A DNA stretch of 64,000 nucleotides from Gnetum montanum (lineage: Eukaryota; Streptophyta; Gnetopsida; Gnetales; Gnetaceae), in contig MNCI01007715.1 in the NCBI GenBank assembly GCA_015680685.1, positions 95,924 through 159,923 of the forward strand, written 5' to 3'. Numbering within the stretch: the stretch's first letter is position 1; the number at the start of each line of letters is the position of its first letter. The notes beneath the pieces were generated by a model, which worked only from the letters and a program-made list of their open reading frames with translations, was not told the origin of the DNA and did not search any database. Made by a program: the position numbers and the translations under genes. This document shows positions 1 through 11,796 of the stretch, piece after piece.

Positions 1-1518
1 AATCAAAGGCTACTAATTCACTTTAGCAGATAAGCTATGGAAAGGAAGACCAAAGTAGATATGAAAAAGAGTAATTGAAGATACTACAAATAAACAAGGA
101 TCTAGCTCTTCGTAGAGGCCCATGACAAAAAAGAATTCATAGAGCCACCCTATTTTATTAAGATAAGGGTAAGATGATGATAATGATGAGACTTCACCAA
201 AAAATATGCAAAAGGGCACTACCTAAACTCAAGTAGATGCATCTTTTTTATTTTGTAATTTTACTAATTTAAATAATTTTTTATTACAATTTATTCCAAT
301 TTACCAATGTAAATTTTAAAACTTATTCACGATTTTCCCTACTACCATTTTCTGATGCAATTCGAATTTTTAATCTACGATGACCACGACCCGTGATGAA
401 TTTACGTCGGTCCTTAATTCGTGGTGGACTTAGCCAGCCCTTTTCAAGAATTCCAAAGATTGGATCTTAGATCCCTGTAGCTAAGCAAAATCAAGATCTG
501 CACGCTTGCTTTACAGTTTTTAAGCAAAATCACACTTGGTCTCTGCCCTGAGTGTCATGCTTGCCGTATCTTGAGCATTTGTGCCCATGAGAGGGCTCGT
601 CCTATGTAAATTAGGTTTGCATGGAGACATGTTTTACATTTGCAAGCCTATTGCACTTGCAATTACATAGAAATGACATCTCCTGGAGTGAGACCAGGCA
701 GCTTTTTGTAACGTATTGCAGGCAACTAATCCCGTTTTTAAATGGTTTAACCAGTAACAATTAACAAGGGTTTAAGGGTATTAGAATCTGTGCAGTACTT
801 CAAAGTTTGAAGACGTATCTTACCAGCATATCACCGGCGATTGTACCGTTAGTTTTGTTACAGTTTTTAGTACTTTTTACCTTTTAGTTTTTACAAGCCC
901 TGCACACTGGAGTAAGCGAAACAAGCTCCCTCTTCGTGGGTCAAATAGCCCACTACTGTACGTCGGGAGTGTGTTCTCATCACGTCACAAGCGTCTCACC
1001 CCGCGGTGTGAGTGACCTACAAGTAGTAGCCTAAAATGCAGGACCGTGTTGGGGAGAGGGACCGGCACAGGGATATACTAATCATTTGGGCGAGCACTAC
1101 TTTACCCTAAAGAGTAACAAAAAATGGAACTTCTGCCCACATTAACCGTAACTAACATCTCAATGTACGAGCCTACACGTAGGATAACAAGTAAACATTA
1201 AGGGTCTTTCCATTGCATAGAATCATGGATACAAGGCTTGTATTCGTTTCAGTTGAAGTATAGATGGTTGTGTTTTCAGTTGAATTATGAATGTTTGTAC
1301 GCACAGCAAACAGCAGCCCTATTCACATAAACATAAACATGTCCGTATGCTACCAAAAGAAGCAGTAACGACTTATTTTACTTAGTGATATACTAAGTTA
1401 CTAACCATACATGGAGTACAGATAATCGTGATCATCAGTCCCCTTGAATGGATGAACCTTTTATAGTTTATTTAAGTACAGCTGTTAGTAGTATTATTCC
1501 ATGCGACAGTTGAAGCAA
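1..1518. other. Low-copy-looking flank, no gene recognised
   Basis: This stretch lies downstream (on the minus strand) of the germin-like pseudogene. It is less AT-rich than most of the window and keeps some CpG, for example around 960-1010. The short open frames here match nothing I recognise and have no supporting features. It may be 3' flank or an older repeat; I see no LTR ends or coding motifs. Confidence 0.4.
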
Positions 1519-1958
1519 TCAGCGGCCGAGCTGCCTGCGGATGTTGGCTATCTCCTGCCGGTCCAACTTGAAGGACCTCTCCAGCACCTCATCGGAAGTG
1601 GGCGGAGTCGAATTAAATAACACCAGAGGCAGAATAGACGCACCCGGCTTCTGCGAGTTCAGCCCAGATATGGACGACGTTGGATAGCGTCCAAGATTAA
1701 GCAGAAAGTAAGTGAGTCCGCGCCGGAACACAAATATTCATGGCCGAGTGAGACCCTGCGTGTTGCCGCCCGGCATATTCATGGCCGTTGCCGTTGTCGC
1801 CAAGCTCCCGAATATGGGGCTGGCATGCCCGGCTTTGCCAGAGCAGAAGTTTTAAAGTTGGCAGCTGTGGCCGCGTTGGGGTTCAGGCAGGGGACTCCGT
1901 TTATGAATATGCCCTTGCCCATTGCGATTATGTTGTCCGCCACGCAGAACTCCTGCAG
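1519..1958 (-). pseudogene. Germin-like protein (cupin) pseudogene with internal deletion and frameshift
   Basis: Germin-like proteins are secreted cell-wall cupins that bind manganese. Seen on the minus strand: from 1958 the frame gives LQEFCVADN, then GIFINGVPCLNPNAATAANF and ALAKPG, the usual mature N-terminus with both conserved cysteines. Near 1800-1815 the reading shifts frame into IFGS and PGGNTQGL, reaches a TGA at 1740-1738, and resumes in the same frame as IFVFRRGLTYF, NLGRYPTSSISGLNSQ and a C-terminus ending EVLERSFKLDRQEIANIRRQ. The roughly 60 residues that normally lie between GLNTxGL and the VFVFPRGL strand are missing. That block contains the HTHPRATE metal-binding motif, so the product could not be active. 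Upstream, CTGCAG precedes the GAG codon of EFC, so an intron acceptor is possible but unproven. No signal-peptide exon was found. Family assignment is strong. Confidence 0.88.
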
Positions 1959-2701
1959 CGGAGGATTTCTTGATTGTTATTGTTTCTGTCTATTGCTTTC
2001 TTTCTCGCTGTGGAATGCTGTTTCGGAGGTGTGTTATTATAGCAGAGAGGCTCTTGGGCTTGCGTCTTTGCTCAATTCGTAAGGTGAGTCAAGTCGTGTT
2101 ACAATTGACTTGATCGTCGTCTTTTGATTTGTTTTTGCATTGCGAAATGAAATTGTTCCACCGTTGCCGACCTCACCGAATCCGAGTATTTTATGTTTCC
2201 GTCTTGACGTCCTTGACCTCTTCTTCCAGCACCACAAGAAAGAACTGAAGCACGATCTATGTAACAGGAACGCATGGTTAGAATGGGTGTGTAAAAGTTT
2301 AGGTCTCCTTGGGCGTCAAGTAGTCCATCGGCAGCATAGTTTGAAAAATCCAATCGGATCGGTGAATCTGGAAATCCTTTTTAGAAATCGGATCAGGAAA
2401 ATCAAAAAATCAGATTAAAATTGTCAAAATGGTTACCACCGATCCACAAAACGAAAAGGAAGAGCGCACTTATATACACTCATTTTATTAATGGCAATTT
2501 CCATTTTTTTCATATTAAGAGGTTAGTTAAAGTAGAAAATCAAATATAGAAATTTTAATTTTTGGCTAGCATCAGAATTAGCATTATACAATATATTAGA
2601 TTTCAAAAATCAATAAAAATATAACACTATTCATAAAATCAAATATTTCATCAAATGTTGCTTTCCTATTGCAGATCTTGCGATTAATCACAGATTTCTC
2701 A
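1959..2701. other. Upstream flank of the germin-like pseudogene
   Basis: On the minus strand this is where a first exon with signal peptide, or a promoter, would lie. The overlapping small open frames do not encode a hydrophobic leader that I can recognise. After about 2400 the sequence becomes AT-rich. Nothing firm can be annotated. Confidence 0.35.
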
Positions 2702-2803
2702 ATCTATCATCAGCAGCACTCATATCCTTGCTTAAGGCAAGTCGACATCTATCATCAGCAGCACTCATAGCAGCACTCATATCCTTGCTTAAGGCAAGTC
2801 GAC
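2702..2803. repeat. Short direct tandem duplication (45 bp, second copy with 12-bp insert)
   Basis: Copy one is 2702-2746 and copy two is 2747-2803. Copy two is identical except that AGCAGCACTCAT is itself duplicated inside it. The unit contains CTTGCTTAAGGCAAG, a short palindrome. The perfect identity suggests a recent slippage event. Confidence 0.9.
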
Positions 2804-2806
2804 ATC

Positions 2807-5800
2807 GTTAGACATGGCATGGCGCAGGCTTTTTAGTTACAATCCATACCGTTTTTAATTACACTACTTTTTACCTTGGTTATTCTTTCTTACATTGAAC
2901 TACTTTACCGAATTTTAAAATACCAATCAAATGGCCCGATGCAGCCGCCAGACATAAATTATTAAAAAATGTTCCTTTCGTAAGAAAACTCTGAAGGCCA
3001 ATCTGCAATCCTGTCAACGTTTTTCTAGGAGGTTCAAGTTAAGAACCCTTTCCCATGTTCTTGCTGTCGTCTTATCTAATTGCATAGCATATAAAACAAT
3101 GGTAAGTATGTTGCCCTAAACGTTTTCTAAACATTATTTATCCTAGTAGCCAGTGATAGAATTGATTGTCGGAAGGTTTTTCTTTTAAGTTCCTTTGGAT
3201 ATTTTCATTGGAAGCCAGAAAGATGGACTTGGTTTTATTAATTGCTATAATCAAGGTATTTCTCTCTTACTAAAATGAACTGCAAATTGCATTGATGGAG
3301 ATTATGTTTAGATGCTCATTTTTTTAAAAAAAGACTTACACAAGAAGAACCTAAAAATGATAATTGTTGGTTTTCTAGTAATTTTCTTCACTTTCTTCTT
3401 TCCATTCAAGCCATTTCTATTATTAATTCTTCAATTCATAAAAAAATTTGGAAAACATAGTGTAAGCTTAGTAAGTATTAGAATTACAACAATATTATTG
3501 TTTCAGAAGGTATGTTTTTCAAATTAGCCCATGGTGGATTCCTTTTAATGAAAGAACTTGAATTATTAATTTATCTAGGTTGTGTACCACATGAAGCAAA
3601 TTTGGTATTATTACAATTTCTTGTCTACATATACACAATGTGTTACTAGACTCCGCAAGTCATTTGTTTTCATGAAATAAACTCAAACTTTGTGAGTTTC
3701 TCATATGACTCGCAAAAAACTTATCCCAACTTGTATGGTCATTGATTTTTACTACTAATAAATCCCTAAAATAATTCTCAAATTAGCTCATGGGTCACAC
3801 ATGACCAAGCTTTCCCAAAAAGCCAAAAACTTGGGCTACGAATCTTGTACAATTGTGCTCGACAGATGGATTACATGGAAGGAAGGTTCTAACCTACATG
3901 GTTAAAATAGAAAGAGAAATTTTTTTCTATAAACTAATTTATGATCTTGAGAATTTATTTAAAGTTGACAATACTTTGCATAAAGCATTTTCACACTTTT
4001 TTGGAATGATGACAAATATGTTTCTCCTTTTAATTCTTAAGAATATAAGATTATCCCCAAAAATGATTTTATTCATAAGAACTTAAATAAGACCTAGAAA
4101 ATGCAATTATCCTTGCTCTTTTGGACAATGAAAATGGAAAATATTTTGAGAGTTCTTACTTTTTCAAAAATTCAGATTTTTAATGATGTCTTATTCATCA
4201 AGGTCTTCCTATCAACACTTGTTTTCAACATATGAATATAATATTTCTTTAATGTCTTCTTTGTGGTAGTGAATCTTATCTTCTAGAATTTGTGTTTTGT
4301 GTATCATGTTGCATTACATGCTTGGAAATGAACATCTAGAATTTGTAACAACTATTAATGAAATATCAATAATATATTTTTGATGATAAACCTACTTTGT
4401 CTTCTTCATTTCTTACATCTGGAAATGTCTTTGGCTGCTTATTCTCTATTCTATCTGAAAGCCTCTGTGTTTAGTTAAGTTTGAGTAGTAAGAGCATAAC
4501 TATGACCTTTTTTCAAGAGTTAAATATTAGATTCTCAAATATGTGGCTTTTTAATTATAACTTTAATCAAAAAAGCTTTCACTAAAAACTAAACAATTAA
4601 TTTCTTTGTTTCACTATTAATTTCTTTTTATTGTGGAAGCTCAAGGATAGGAAGATTTTAGCTTCTATTACTATTTGTTTATTTTTTATTAAATTTTTTT
4701 ATCTTTAGAGTGTTTTCTCCTTCTTTTTACAAGAAACCCTTGAGTAAGAAGTCAAATCCTATGAGGGTGTTTTTAAATGAGGAAAAGGCTTAATCATGTT
4801 TTTTCAAGGGGGATTTTTTTCAAGATTGATTGTAATGATAAAAACTTGGAAAGGCATTTCCAAAACTATCTAGATTATTATCTATTTATTAATTTCTTGT
4901 ACTCTAAATTTTGAAATATTATTATTCATCTCTTTCCAATAAAAGAAATTAAAATATTAACACCTAAGATATATAGTCAAATTAGAACTTTATAGCTCAA
5001 TATTACCTACTAGAATCAAACCTATAACTTGGGATTTCCAAATAAAATTAAATATAAATTAAAATAGAGCCTAACAATTGTTGGTTTGTTGGAGTTGAAT
5101 AACATAGCAATTAGATTAATGACTTTGTAGGGATTTGATTTTGTGTTTGAATGCATCTACCTCTATATTAGGCTTAATAAAATTTTTTCACATGTTATGA
5201 ATATAGTTAAAATTATTTTGCATCTTCTTCAAAATTTTACATCCTTTTTGCCTATAGAAAATTAAATAAACATAGAGCTACTAAATACTAGGATCCAAGA
5301 TGAGTGGAAAAAACATTTTTAATGTAAACGACACATACAAGCTATGGATGATATAATGATATATACTTGCAACATTTAAAGTACATTTGATGAAACAATT
5401 CAGCTCCATCTTTATTAAAAATTCAAGAATATCAAAATAAGGAGAGAGAAAACCATTGTAGTTATTAAATGATTGAAAAGATACAAATTGGGTAACATCA
5501 TTCTTATTGTTGTTATTATAAAATATTCTTCTAGAAATCTTAGAGCTACTAATATTTTTCATCATGCAAGTGTTCGATTGATTTTTATGGAATTACAAAG
5601 TAAACAATCTCTACTTGACCATATCTCTCATAAGATCTCATACATTATTTTTTATGGAATTATGTAGGCTCATAGAAAGTTGTTAATGTTGAATTTTTTA
5701 CTTGGGAAAATTCTTATACAAAAAAGTAAAAACTATAGCTAGAAAACAAATAAAATTTTGAAAACTTGCTAACCCTACTACTAAAAATATAAAATTAATA

Positions 5801-7854
5801 GCAGGCATAAATTTTGCACTTTTAGAAGCCTTTCAAAATTAAAGAGAAAAATTTTATAGATCAATAACCATCCTAACTACTTTGATCCATCAGATAACAA
5901 CTTTATGATTAAAAGACTCCTAGCCAAAGTTTTCCTCTTCATGAACAAGTAGATAATAATAGATCTAATTTTCTTTATTTTATAGAAAATTTTTCTAATC
6001 TAAATGAACTTAAATATCATGATTTTAATAAAACCTTAAAGTTAGTTTTAGATCATGTGAACCTAAAAATGAAATTCTATTACATTTTTAACCCTCTCAA
6101 TCTATTGGATGGTAGAAATATACATGTTATAAGTATTGAGAACATCATAGCATGTAGAAGAAAATTAATAAGTGTTCTTGATAAATTTTGGATAAAATCA
6201 GCCAAATTTACAACTATAACATTCTATTTCTAATGTGCTCTAATGTAGGACATTGCAAGAAAATGTAGTATTAATCTTCAATGGTATATTTATTGCATAA
6301 TCAACATATTCATTCTTCATGAGGACTTCTGAATCATATATCTATTTCAACTCTCAAATCATGAGATCTCATTTGTGGTAAGCTAATTAGGCATTGTAAA
6401 TGTTGAGAAATATTATAAGATAAATACTTTACCTTTGAATTAAGGCCTTAATACCATTCAAATAATGTTTTTTTTCTTATACATTTTCCCAATGTTTCTA
6501 AAATACTGGTTTTCTTGACCAATTTACAAACTTAGTTAAGATTAAAATAAAGAATGCACTCTTGAATTTTCCATTTATTAATTCATAGAATTTCTTCACA
6601 AAGATATCCTTTATCATGGGTTTTCATAATTACTTTTTTGGAGTGCTTATCCGATGAAGAGGTAAAATGATTATGAGTGTAGGTTATAAACTAACAAATA
6701 GCTTCAACCATTAGTGGCATCATCTTTACTTCAAGAACCATAGTATTATATTATGTTTATTTCTTCACTTTAAATTCATGAAGTGGAAAGAGTTTCTAAA
6801 TTTCTTCTACCTATTTCCATTATTTTTTGATATATCCACATAACACACCTATAAAGAATAGTAGGTTGAATAGTGACATGATAAAGTTGTTTCTGGATAT
6901 CACAAGCTAGAATAGATTCCTTCTTATATTTTCTTTTTAAAGAAGAAAAAAGGATTTCATACCACTTGCACTAATCCTATTTGTAATTATAGGAGCATTC
7001 TCAGCCAAGATATTTAGAAGATGGAATTATGTCTACATGTTCATGTCTATAGTAAAATTGTACATCTTAGTACATGTGCCATGTTATATTGTTTTCTTGA
7101 AAGTTTCTGACTTAATGCTTTAGGATCTATCAATATTTTGGTTTTTGATGATCATGAATTCATCACAACTTGACCATGAAGAGATTTCTAAATCATGAAG
7201 CAATTATGAGTCATAGTTACTAACTTTATATTAACCATGAGGCAACCATGAGTTGATCATAGGTTGTGGTCAAAAGAAAAGTGATCCCAGTAATATCATA
7301 AGTCAGGATGGACTTGTGGTCTGAAAACTTGTAATAGCATAACTTGATCACAAGTTGTAGTTAAATTATTTTTGAAATATTTCTTAACATTGGATGTTCA
7401 AAATATGACAAAATTTATGTATGCTCTATCATCTACAATGAAGATATGTAAATTTCATCTATGGTAAAATTCGCAAATTAAATGTAACTTATAGGTGACC
7501 TTTAAGCTTCTAAAATAGATGAATTTGATGTTGAAAACCTGAAGAAAAATTGAAATTTAAGTGTGATAATAAGAATGCTAAATCAAATTTAGAACATGTT
7601 GAGTTTAATTGATCAATAGGAGAGATGATTATTGATGAGTTTGACTTGAATTGATGAAATGGTGTTAAAAGCTAGTTTGGTGGCAATGAAGATTGTTGAT
7701 GGTATGATAACAATGCTTTATGGAATGTGAACATATACACAAACAGGATAATTCCTTTAATGAATTCATAATAAGAGATTTATTATATTAAAAACAAGTC
7801 ATTACATCCATGTATAGCCTTACAATTTATAAGAAATGATTGTGGCCATACTTG
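2807..7854. other. AT-rich repeat-derived region, no gene recognised
   Basis: About 5 kb of AT-rich sequence with only short open frames, none with convincing domains. A plus-strand stretch near 3190-3260 faintly recalls the end of a LINE reverse transcriptase (KDGLGFINCYNQGISLL), but it is too short to call. No LTR ends or tandem arrays were seen. It is probably very old transposon debris. Confidence 0.4.
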
Positions 7855-8672
7855 GGATGAGCAACAAGCAATTCCTACACCCAACTATACAAATTACTAG
7901 CATTTATTAAGTGATCCCATCAAATTCTGTAGACTTTAGCTCTGTAAGTATACTAGGTCTAGGTAGTAAATCTAATGGATGTGATCGGTATCTTCTTAGT
8001 TTCACTTGTGAAGTGTAAGTGTATGGTTAAGTGTAACTAAGGCATATGATTTTTATAATTTCATGTTTATTGTTTAAATTGCCTAAGAGTTGAAAATAAA
8101 TTATTTAAATGCTTAATTAATATAATAACTAATTAATGCTTAACTAGTCCTGACATAAGGATCCATTCCCATCTACCATACACATCCTAAACATGTTATA
8201 ATGCTACTAGGATTAGCAAGCATTAAGTGTATGCTTGAGATGGTTCTATTTATGTGTATTAATTATCTAAGTTTAATTAATTAATTAAATTCATTAAAGT
8301 AAAGTACTTGAATAATAAATCCATAAAGTAAACATTAAGCTAAGTCCAAGTGCTTCAAGGTTTATGAAGAAAGCTCATCTTTATCATGAATCACACTGAG
8401 GTGCTTAGGTACATCAATGCTTGAATAAAGATCCATATACTTCTTACTTCTACTTTGGGCACATGGAAACTATTCTAACTTTGAAGAAACAAAAATGCAA
8501 GAGTTTAGCTTGCTACTAATGAATGGGTGCTATAAATGTGGCTAGTGAGTGCATATTTATAAACATAAGAAGACACTGCATTGACACACATGCATTAATG
8601 CATTAGGCGTTGCATTGACACGATCATATTGATGGGATCACATGGACATAAACCATGAATGATGAATCATCA
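7855..8672 (-). repeat. 3' LTR of element A
   Basis: Aligns with the LTR at 15871-16713 throughout: shared start (T/G)GATGAGCA, the CTACACCCAAC block, TAGGTCTAGGTAGT, a run of TTAATTAATTAA, and an end TCATCA. The first base has changed from T to G. The same ends (TGATGA...TCATCA) bound the LTRs of element B. Confidence 0.87.
8554..8561 (-). promoter_or_regulatory. Candidate LTR TATA box
   Basis: TATTTATA on the plus strand, TATAAATA on the minus. It sits about 110 bp inside the U3 end of the LTR. The same motif is at the equivalent place in the other three LTRs of this family. Confidence 0.6.
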
Positions 8673-8684
8673 TACCCCCATGAC
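8673..8684 (-). other. Polypurine tract of element A
   Basis: The minus strand reads GTCATGGGGGTA directly against the LTR edge TGATGA. This is the usual place for the primer of plus-strand DNA synthesis. Related sequences at the same position in A' (16714) and B (22679) are more decayed. Confidence 0.6.
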
Positions 8685-8999
8685 TAAATGTAATCTCATC
8701 CTTGAGTGATCAAAAAGAGAAACAAGTTTCTTACAAAATTTTGGGAAGGTATGGGATTATTGACTAACTACTGACACAAAAACAAACACTAAGTGCCCAT
8801 GTATATGGATTTACAATCATTACAAAATTTGGTGTTCATGAGAACAAAATTATACAACATGACTAAAACTAATAGCATAATTCCTGTGGTGGCTTGAAGA
8901 TGAGGAATAAAATTAGATGGTCCTAGGTAGTGGTGGTTCTTGAGGTGCTAAAGAACCTTATCTTACCTTTGACACACATAGTTGTTATGGTTGAGGCTG

Positions 9000-11796
9000 T
9001 GGTTGTAATTGTCTAGTTGTAGCTGTGACTTCTAGTGGGAGATGAAAAGCATCCAGTAATACTTTCATCTTCTCCTTCTTACTCCTAGGATCATATATAG
9101 TTCAAATAGCATCATTAATGTGGGTTGGTATGGGAACATCCCAAGTATAGGGCATTATAGGGAACAACTCCTTCACATTGATGAACTAGGATATGAATTG
9201 CTTTTGCTGAATGTCAAATGCTTTGACAGCATTCTGCAACTTTTGGTAGTCATTCAACCTTCTAGCTAGGTTCTTAGTTGTAGATCTTGGATCAGTGAAG
9301 TGTTGCTTAAGAACATTAAGTTCACCATTCACCATTTCAAGCATCTGCTTAGTCTTTTTATGGTGCTTGAACTTGACCTCGTACAATATGTACAAGCTAG
9401 TCATTTGCTTTTTCAAATTTGACCTTGATCTTCTGACAGTTCACATTATTTTTTTTCATAGTGGAGGTTGGTAGGCTCCATGTATTCGATCATCTCCTTG
9501 ATCTATATCTCCTTAAGGTAGATTTTAGATTTGTTGTACATGTTTAACCCATCAAAGATAGGCTATCACATGTCACTTCCTTGCTGGATCTATTGGAGGG
9601 CCTAATTCACCTTTTCCTTTAGCAGTTTGATTTATTTTCCATTAATCTCCTTCTACAAATCAACTTGGTCCTTGTAGTGGTTCTTAACCCTTTTGAATTT
9701 AAGGGCCTTATTCTTCCAAGTGATGATTTTGATTGTAGATCTCTGGTGAAGGGCACAAACCTCTTTCATCAAGAGATTATAATTCTTAACTACTAACCTC
9801 TTCAAATCCATTATCACCTTGGCAAGATTCTCCTGCTGCTATCTCATATATTCAACCATTTGTTCCTTTTGGGCCTCAATAGTATGCAGATGATGATTGT
9901 CCTTAGTTAGATTTGCATTCTCCTAGTGAACTTCCAAAAGGTTCTTGCAAATTTTATAGATAATGGCATTAGATAAGGACTATTCAAAGATCATTGACTC
10001 CTTTGCATATTGAGCTTATTAAAGTTTAGNGATCATTGACTCCTTTGCATATTGAGCTTATTAAAGTTTAGACTAAAGATACTAAAAAGCTTCATCCTTG
10101 GTCACTACTTGATTGAGTACTATGGGATTAGCAAGGAAAGCTCTAAGTCCTACAACCTCTATAGCCAAGCATTGATTATTAGCTCTAGCTATTTAATGTT
10201 AAGCCTTAATGATGATGCACTTGCTCCTTACCTCTAATAGTGTTGACTAGGTAGTAGTGATGTCATCTAGAAGGTCAAATATCTCTGGAATCAGTTGGTT
10301 TTCCACCAATTGTTTTAGTAACTCCTTATGTTGTGCTATGCTGAGCCTTCCACTAACCATTTTTGCGAATGTCTACACATCTTTAACTGTAGCACTATCT
10401 AACATAGATGCCACAAGAACATTTATGCTCACTTTTTCTACCACCACCTCTGCCACGATTTCTTGTCCTTAGTGCTACATCACTAAGATAATTGTTTCAT
10501 CTCCCCCCTCCAAGAAGATAGAGAAGGTATTGATATTTCTAGAGATTTCTAAGAACTATTGTTACCTATAATGGATACTATTATCTCTTAAGCAGTAGGA
10601 TTTGACTATGTTGACACCTCCATTTTTTGGGTAGAGAAAGTTATCATCATATCCTTCAACTAGCGTATTCTATAAGTTATCTCATTGAGATGGCTCAAAG
10701 TTGGTTGGTAGATAGGTGGTTCATCACTCATATCAACTTGCGGGTGCTGTAAGAGTTATTCCTAGAGCTTTTGCATACTCTCTATAGCAGCACATGCCTT
10801 TGGCATTATTTCATGAGTGGGTGGTGGTGATGGCTACTCCTCTTCCTTGGTCACAAAAGGAAACTTGTCCTTCATCATTTTTTCCTAAGAGGCAACAAGA
10901 GCATGTCTCAATGTGTCATTGGTGTAGTGGGATATCCTTTTCCTTTTGCATAATTTATGGATGAGGCATGGGAAGGGGAGTGTCTTCCTCCCACATTCAT
11001 TTTCTTTAAACCACTTTTGTATCTCTAGATAAATTAGCTATGGAAGGTTAATAAGGAATTTCCCACTCAAAGTAGTGCATGCATGGGTAGATATAGTAGT
11101 CACTTTACTAGGCCTCACCACCAGATTAAGGTGGTACGACACTATCTTGAAGTACACATGTTCCATCATGATGAGCACACCATACTCCTTGTAGTCCACT
11201 TTGTAGCACCATTAGACCCACTTATTTTTAACCTCTTGATTCACTTGTACAGAGATCTTTACTAGATTGGTCTGAGTTTTAGGAAAGCCAAGGTTCTCAA
11301 AGATGGCCTACACCAGGTAGGACACATTGATGTCCTTGATCTTCATAGTGGCATTTGGCTACCTATTATTCTAGAAGATATAGATCTCTCTGATGTATCA
11401 CTCCCCACTGGAAATGATGATTGGCCACACAGGAGAGCTTTGTAGCTATGTTTTGACATATTCTAAGGCAAAGTCTAGGAAGATACTAAAGTTCAGTTCT
11501 TGGAGAACTAAATGTTGGATATCCCTAGGCTAAATTTACCTAAGGCAAGCATCCATTAGTATGACCTCAAGGTTTGGCCTTGGTCCTAGTCCCTCATCCT
11601 AGTGGGATTGCTCTATTTTAGCTTGGGGAATCTAATCGATAGATTTCACTTTGGGCTCCTCTAGTAGAGATCGCATTGCAAGGGCTTTTGCTACCTACTC
11701 TTGGGGTTGTTTTTATTGGCCCCTTCTAGTTGTAGACCATTTTTCCCTTGGTGGAGATGGTCCTTTTTCTTATGGGCATTTTGGTCTTCATGCCAT
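9000..11796 (-). pseudogene. Extra 3' ORF of element A (unknown function, coiled-coil C-terminal half)
   Basis: Read on the minus strand from about 11796, stitched across stops and shifts, this matches the equivalent region of element B along its length. Landmarks in order: LEELNF-like segment, MWPII-like segment, KIDIYVSY-like segment, a block ending TLPFPCLIHKLCKR, and later a charged, heptad-rich C-terminal half (for example 9416-9186, rich in K, Q, L and E). The ATG at 11796-11794 follows TATAG, where B has TACAG. The middle part recalls the plant-specific domain of 'putative plant transposon proteins' found in Athila-group 3' ORFs, but that is from memory of its pattern, not a search. 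Many stops make it non-functional here. Confidence 0.6.
9989..10071. other. Single-N assembly join flanked by an identical 41-bp direct repeat
   Basis: The only ambiguous base of the window is at 10030. The 41 bases before it (9989-10029) and after it (10031-10071) are identical. This is what two overlapping contig ends joined without merging would give, so the duplication is probably not real. Confidence 0.9.

Noticed and set aside
3190-3280. Possible LINE reverse-transcriptase tail on the plus strand
   Set aside because: A single 20-residue resemblance with stops around it; not enough to call.
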